Shown piece after piece: positions 25,712 to 28,845 of a stretch of 28,845 nucleotides of DNA. Below the pieces are notes generated by a model. That model was not told where the DNA came from. It worked only from the letters and a program-made list of their open reading frames with translations, and ran no database searches. Every line of letters begins with the position of its first letter. The first letter of the stretch is position 1. This DNA comes from Emiliania huxleyi CCMP1516 (taxonomy: Eukaryota > Haptophyta > Isochrysidales > Noelaerhabdaceae). The stretch is taken from NCBI RefSeq assembly GCF_000372725.1, contig NW_005201493.1, positions 35,376 through 64,220 on the forward strand. The letters run 5' to 3'. A program made the position numbers and the translations under genes.

Positions 25712-26034
25712 GGGGGTGGATTCGGGACAAGGGCTGGGTAGGGTAGCTCGACTCTTCATAGAAAAACCTTCTTTCCCCCTTTTGCGCATGTCTTGTCGCC
25801 CTCACGCCCTCGGCCTGGTCGCCAAGAGAGAAAAACGCCGGACACAGGGACGATGTGGGAGGCGAGCTTGCGAGAGTGCGAGCCATGCAGCGTGCTCGCA
25901 GTGCCGCTCGCAACGTCAGGGGTCGTCCGAGGATTCCTCTAGGGCCCCTGCACGAAAAAAGAAAGCGGGTCTTGCTAGTCAGGAAACAAGTGCTGTAGCG
26001 AGCCTGTCGCTGTCCCTTGTCAGGAGCAGGAGAA
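25712..26034. other. Intergenic region between two minus-strand genes
   Basis: 323 bp holding the promoter of the NHL/BTB gene and the 3' end of the next gene. It has moderate GC and a few T-rich and A-rich patches (about 25760-25782 and 25955-25966). No TATA box or repeat was recognised. Confidence 0.35.
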
Positions 26035-26979
26035 CTAGGAGAGCGCAACCAGTAGGAGGCCCGCGCCTGCCCCCGTGCCGCCGGGTGCAACCTGTCCTAT
26101 ACGAGAGAGGAATCCCTGGGACCCTGTCGTGTGGGTCGTGAACCCTGCCCAGCCCCCCTCCGTGTCGCGATGCGCTCCCCGCTCCCGTTCCCCTGTGTCC
26201 CTGATCGTCCTTACAAGATCCTGCTCGTGCACCGCCGCCTCGTCCATCTCCGGCTGCGGGTGGTCGATGAGATGCCGTGCGAGCTTCAACAGCTGATGTC
26301 CAAGTGCCGTCCGTGACTCCATCGTCTCCTTCGACAAGTTGATAGTCACCATGGAGAGCGCCTCGACGACCCAGTCGAGGTCGACGTCCATGTCCATGTC
26401 GCTGCCCGCCGCGTCGGCGGCGCTTGAGCTTGCGGCTCCGCTCGGCGCAGCGACTGCAGAGCTGAAGCGGCCGCTGCGTGGCCTCACCGCCACCATCTTC
26501 TCGTCCTTCCAGAACGAAAGCCGCAGCCGCGTCGCGTTAGCGTCAAATTGATACGACGGGTGCGACTGTGGTGACGGCACTGCCCACTCAGGCTCGGGGG
26601 TACCGCAGCCAGGGCGAAGCAGCACCAGCCCGAAAGGTGCAAAAGCGTCCTCGTAAACCAACTCTGTGACTTTGGTTGCCTTTCGAGTCGGCTCGTAGCG
26701 TTCGTTGCAAAGACAGAACTGGAAGTGTCCAATCGAAGGCTTGCTCCTGCGAAAGCCTCCGAGAGTACCACCCTTGTCAGGCAAGCACGATTTGGCATCG
26801 GCAGACGGGACGCAGCGCACGTACTGCAGCTCAACGAAGAATCCTGCTGGTCCCTTGCACGATGTGCAGAGGTACTTCTGGAACAAGGTTTCGCCCTTTT
26901 CGAGACTACCGTCGCAGCCCGCGCCGAGAAGCCTGCCGAGACAGACGGGCGGCGCCGACGGGCTCTTGCGCGTCGACAT
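26035..26979 (-). CDS. Unrecognised protein with paired cysteines
   Basis: From the Met at 26979 (MSTRKSPSAPPVCLGRLLGA) the frame gives about 314 aa; an upstream Met at 27150 would add a basic leader. The N-terminal half holds cysteines in pairs (YLCTSCKG, VRCVPSADAKSCLPD, FQFCLCNERYEP), which may bind zinc. It then reads AFAPFGLVLLRPGCGTPEPE and RLRLSFWKDEKMVAVRPRSG, both with the look of folded protein. A Ser/Ala-rich linker leads to an acidic patch and a helical segment (WVVEALSMVTINLSKE, LGHQLLKLARHLIDHPQPEM). A good donor (GTAAGG) occurs right after HEQDL at about 26216, so the remaining C-terminus in this frame may be intron and the true last exon further left. I do not recognise the family. 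It is divergent to the gene at 27182. Confidence 0.55.
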   Translation of the reverse strand: MSTRKSPSAPPVCLGRLLGAGCDGSLEKGETLFQKYLCTSCKGPAGFFVELQYVRCVPSADAKSCLPDKGGTLGGFRRSKPSIGHFQFCLCNERYEPTRKATKVTELVYEDAFAPFGLVLLRPGCGTPEPEWAVPSPQSHPSYQFDANATRLRLSFWKDEKMVAVRPRSGRFSSAVAAPSGAASSSAADAAGSDMDMDVDLDWVVEALSMVTINLSKETMESRTALGHQLLKLARHLIDHPQPEMDEAAVHEQDLVRTIRDTGERERGAHRDTEGGWAGFTTHTTGSQGFLSRIGQVAPGGTGAGAGLLLVALS

Positions 26980-27181
26980 ATAGTGATCGTGATCGGTGGA
27001 AGGGACGACCGACCGCGCGCTGGAGGGTACGAGCAATGTCGCGAGGTCTCTTGCTATTACGCCGGGGCGGGCGCCCCGGGAAAGAGACCTGCGACGTATC
27101 GGTCTCATACTCGCACCCCATCTCCGTCGAAATTTTCTTTTCTTTTCCATCTATTTTCATCACTTCGGATAGTTCCCCGCT
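26980..27181. promoter_or_regulatory. Candidate divergent promoter
   Basis: About 200 bp separate the start of the Cys-pair gene (minus) and the basic-protein gene (plus). The right part (about 27127-27165) is T-rich (TTTTCTTTTCTTTTCCATCT), a pyrimidine tract on the plus strand. The promoter role follows from the head-to-head arrangement only. Confidence 0.35.
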
Positions 27182-27631
27182 GTGGAAGTTACAGCCGCAA
27201 GTGTCACGCGCCAACCGCAACTGTACATGTCGCCCCCCTCCCCCGGGCGCTGGCTGCCAGGCGGCAGCGTCGCCGAGGCGCCCCTGAGGAGCGTGTGCAC
27301 GGAGGGCGAAGCCACGCAGCTAGTGGCTGACCTACGCGATATGCAGCTAGCCGGTCGCCTGCCGATTGCTCTTGCCACCGTGCACGACGCGGCAAAGAAG
27401 GCTCGACGCGACTTGGCAGACAAGGCTCGGCGCGACACAGCGGAGAAGAAGCCGGCATTCCTGTCGCCGCGCCGGATGGCTCTGAATGCTGCTCAGAGGC
27501 GGGCGGACGCCGCGAAAGACAAGGCAGCCAAGAAGACGAGTGCACCGGCTCCGTCCCGCTCCCCAACGGCCTTCTTTCGGAAGCGCGCGACGATGCAGGT
27601 CAACTGCATGGACCCGCGCGTGTGGAACTGA
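27182..27631 (+). CDS. Small basic protein of unknown function
   Basis: This 149-aa single-exon frame begins MEVTAASVTRQPQLYMSPPS. The middle is a long charged helix (EATQLVADLRDMQLAGRLPI, then HDAAKKARRDLADKARRDTA) that could be a coiled coil. The C-terminal third is basic and Ser/Pro-rich (KDKAAKKTSAPAPSRSPTAF, then FRKRATMQ). No known domain is visible. The high Ala/Lys/Arg content and the absence of hydrophobic segments suggest a soluble, possibly nuclear protein. It may be a real short gene or the first exon of a longer one. Function is not assigned. Confidence 0.45.
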   Translation: MEVTAASVTRQPQLYMSPPSPGRWLPGGSVAEAPLRSVCTEGEATQLVADLRDMQLAGRLPIALATVHDAAKKARRDLADKARRDTAEKKPAFLSPRRMALNAAQRRADAAKDKAAKKTSAPAPSRSPTAFFRKRATMQVNCMDPRVWN

Positions 27632-28076
27632 GCAGGCGTGTCCGTATGCGGAGCTTGGAGCGTCCCCGCAGCTGCTAGCCGTGCAAGCTGTCGGACATTG
27701 AGTGTGGGCGCCAGCGGCGCCGCGTAGTCGCACCCACGGGTAGTGCGCACCGCCACCGCCCAGGCCCCAGCGCCCACACCGGCCACCGGCTCTTCGACCC
27801 TCTGGCACTGCTCCGCGCGCGTGTGGCCGGATAATCTCATCGGAACGACCGAGACGGATGCCAGAGAGCAGAGTGCACAGTCTGCATGAGTCTCGCGTGT
27901 GCGCGCCACACGTGTACTGCGGCAGCCGACGCGTATAAGTTACCTGGCGTCCGTGAAATGCGGCGCCTTACTTCGTGTGGTCAGCGCGACCCGCGCGGCT
28001 ATCCCGCAACGGGCGGGCAAGCAGCCGGAGGCGCGCGAGTCGCTGTGCGTGTCATCTGCTCCGCCCCCAAGTACTC
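27632..28076. other. Convergent 3' intergenic region
   Basis: 445 bp between the small basic gene (plus) and the threonine dehydratase stop (minus). Nothing coding, repetitive or RNA-like was recognised. Confidence 0.4.
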
Positions 28077-28845
28077 TCAGGCCATGTACTCCTTGAAGAC
28101 CTCGTTCTCCGTCTCGTCAAAGTAGGTGACGCCTACAGCACACCGCCTCGCACGTGGAGCGGCCGTGGCCCACGCAACGCCTCCCCCGGGCAGCAGCCGC
28201 CGAGTCCGTCGAGCATGGCGTCAAAGTCGCCGTGCTTGTTAGCGGGCCTACGATGTGCCAGACGCGTCCCGGACATGTCCTTCGGCGCCTCTTCCTCCCG
28301 CGGCGCTGCAGCCGCACATCTTGACGCCGGCGAGCACCTTCCCGACCTGCCCGCCGTGGTTGCGGTAGTGCAGCAGCGTGAGGAACATGTCGGGCGTGAG
28401 CGCCGACAGGAAGGCGGCGAGTGAGCCTGTTCACAGGCGCGTACCGTGGGCAGGGGCTCTTCACAGCGTGAGGCAAGGACGTGTGGAGAGCGAGCCCGAG
28501 TGCTCCGGGAACTCGAAGCGGATCAGCCGCTCGCCAGCCAACTCACCGGGCCGCGCGCCTGAAGCAACCCGCGTCACTCTCATCCGCAAGCCTCCGCCGC
28601 ACCGCCCCCCCGCCTCTCTCGCCAGGGCAGCGCACCGGCCAGGTAGCGCGCGTGCGTCTTCGCCATCTCGTTGGCCGTCACGTCGGAGCCGTGCACCTTG
28701 ACGAGGTGCGGCCGAGGTCGGGGTGGCGGTGGGCAGGCCTTGAGGCGGCGGCGAGGGCGGGAGGGCGGCGGCGAGGGCGGGAGGGCGGCGGCGAGGGCGG
28801 GGCGCGCGGCACCTCAATCTTGCGCAAGTCGTCGAGGAGAGCGCG
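28077..28845 (-). CDS. ilvA: Threonine dehydratase, C-terminal regulatory part (5' end beyond the window)
   Basis: Biosynthetic threonine ammonia-lyase converts threonine to 2-oxobutanoate, the first step to isoleucine. Only its ACT-like regulatory region lies here, where isoleucine and valine control the enzyme. Exons, in transcription order: 28845-28813, 28696-28636, 28558-28496, 28426-28318, 28247-28201 and 28132-28077. Joined they read DDLRKIE, DVTANEMAKTHARYLAG (compare the usual D-E-M-A-K-L-H-x-R-Y-M-V-G-G), ERLIRFEFPEHSG, SLAAFLSAL, LLHYRNHGGQVGKVLAGVKM, then KHGDFDAMLDGLG and VTYFDETENEVFKEYMA. Every junction keeps frame and family alignment. Introns are 116, 77, 69, 70 and 68 nt; the third and fifth are GC-AG, the others GT-AG. 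In algae the enzyme is normally plastid-located, but the targeting peptide is outside the window. Confidence 0.93.
28746..28803. repeat. 20-bp minisatellite in a threonine dehydratase intron
   Basis: Three tandem copies of a 20-bp unit, GGCGGCGGCGAGGGCGGGAG, occupy half of the first intron visible in the gene (28697-28812). This intron is also the longest of the five, which the repeat explains. Confidence 0.9.

Noticed and set aside
27575..27600. PCNA-binding PIP box in the small basic protein (PTAFFRKR)
   Set aside because: It lacks the initial Gln and the required spacing; the FF pair alone is not enough.

Overview
This is nuclear DNA of a GC-rich unicellular eukaryote. The coding regions are very rich in G and C at third positions and interrupted by small introns, many of them with GC-AG rather than GT-AG borders. 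Together with secreted Pro-rich/Cys-rich proteins, an apparent plastid- or mitochondrion-targeted rRNA methyltransferase, an exostosin-type glycosyltransferase, a Helitron and a trace of a large-DNA-virus capsid gene, this fits a microalga. A haptophyte (Emiliania/Gephyrocapsa, Chrysochromulina or Prymnesium type) is my best guess. That assignment is inference; no rRNA or organelle marker is present.

Layout, left to right. 1-240: an exon of an unrecognised minus-strand gene running off the left edge. 858-1831 (-): a 205-aa CBS-pair protein in four exons. 2051-2873 (+): a small protein with a degenerate EF-hand-like pair. 3453-5864 (+): the N-terminal part of a Helitron Rep/helicase protein in four exons, broken just before its HUH motif. 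5810-6340 (+): a low-complexity stretch and an acidic Ser/Asp/Glu-rich ORF. 6712-8254 (+): an RsmB-type rRNA m5C methyltransferase with one intron. 8714-9697 (+) and 9527-10933 (-): two convergent paralogues of a VWD-like secreted family, overlapping tail to tail. 11335-11415: a striking 10-bp-phased AT array. 11772-12788 (-): a Pro-rich protein with two PAN/Apple-like modules. 13594-13914 (-): a fragment resembling the C-terminal jelly roll of a viral major capsid protein. 14270-16349 (+): a GT47 exostosin-like glycosyltransferase. 16589-17771: a long-inverted-repeat transposable element with a 5-bp target duplication. 17973-19218 (+): a PAP2 lipid phosphatase with a minisatellite in its GC-AG intron. 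19649-21163 (-): an F-box/RCC1-repeat protein. 21351-21890 (-): an HNH-like protein. 22353-23233: a second inverted-repeat element with an 8-bp target duplication. 23965-25711 (-): an NHL-repeat/BTB protein with one 2-nt frameshift. 26035-26979 (-): an unrecognised Cys-containing protein. 27182-27631 (+): a small basic protein. 28077-28845 (-): the C-terminal regulatory part of threonine dehydratase, running off the right edge.

The genes do not form one pathway. Loose themes are extracellular proteins (VWD-like pair, PAN protein, possibly the exostosin that would glycosylate surface material), two candidate ubiquitin-ligase substrate adaptors (F-box/RCC1 and BTB/NHL), and mobile DNA. The mobile component is the densest and most novel part: a broken Helitron, two unrelated families of non-autonomous inverted-repeat elements with clear target-site duplications, a dispersed relic of one of them, and a capsid-gene remnant.

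Intron borders were placed by eye using reading frame and protein-family conservation. No transcript evidence was available, so start codons and the ends of Pro-rich or low-complexity proteins are the least certain parts.
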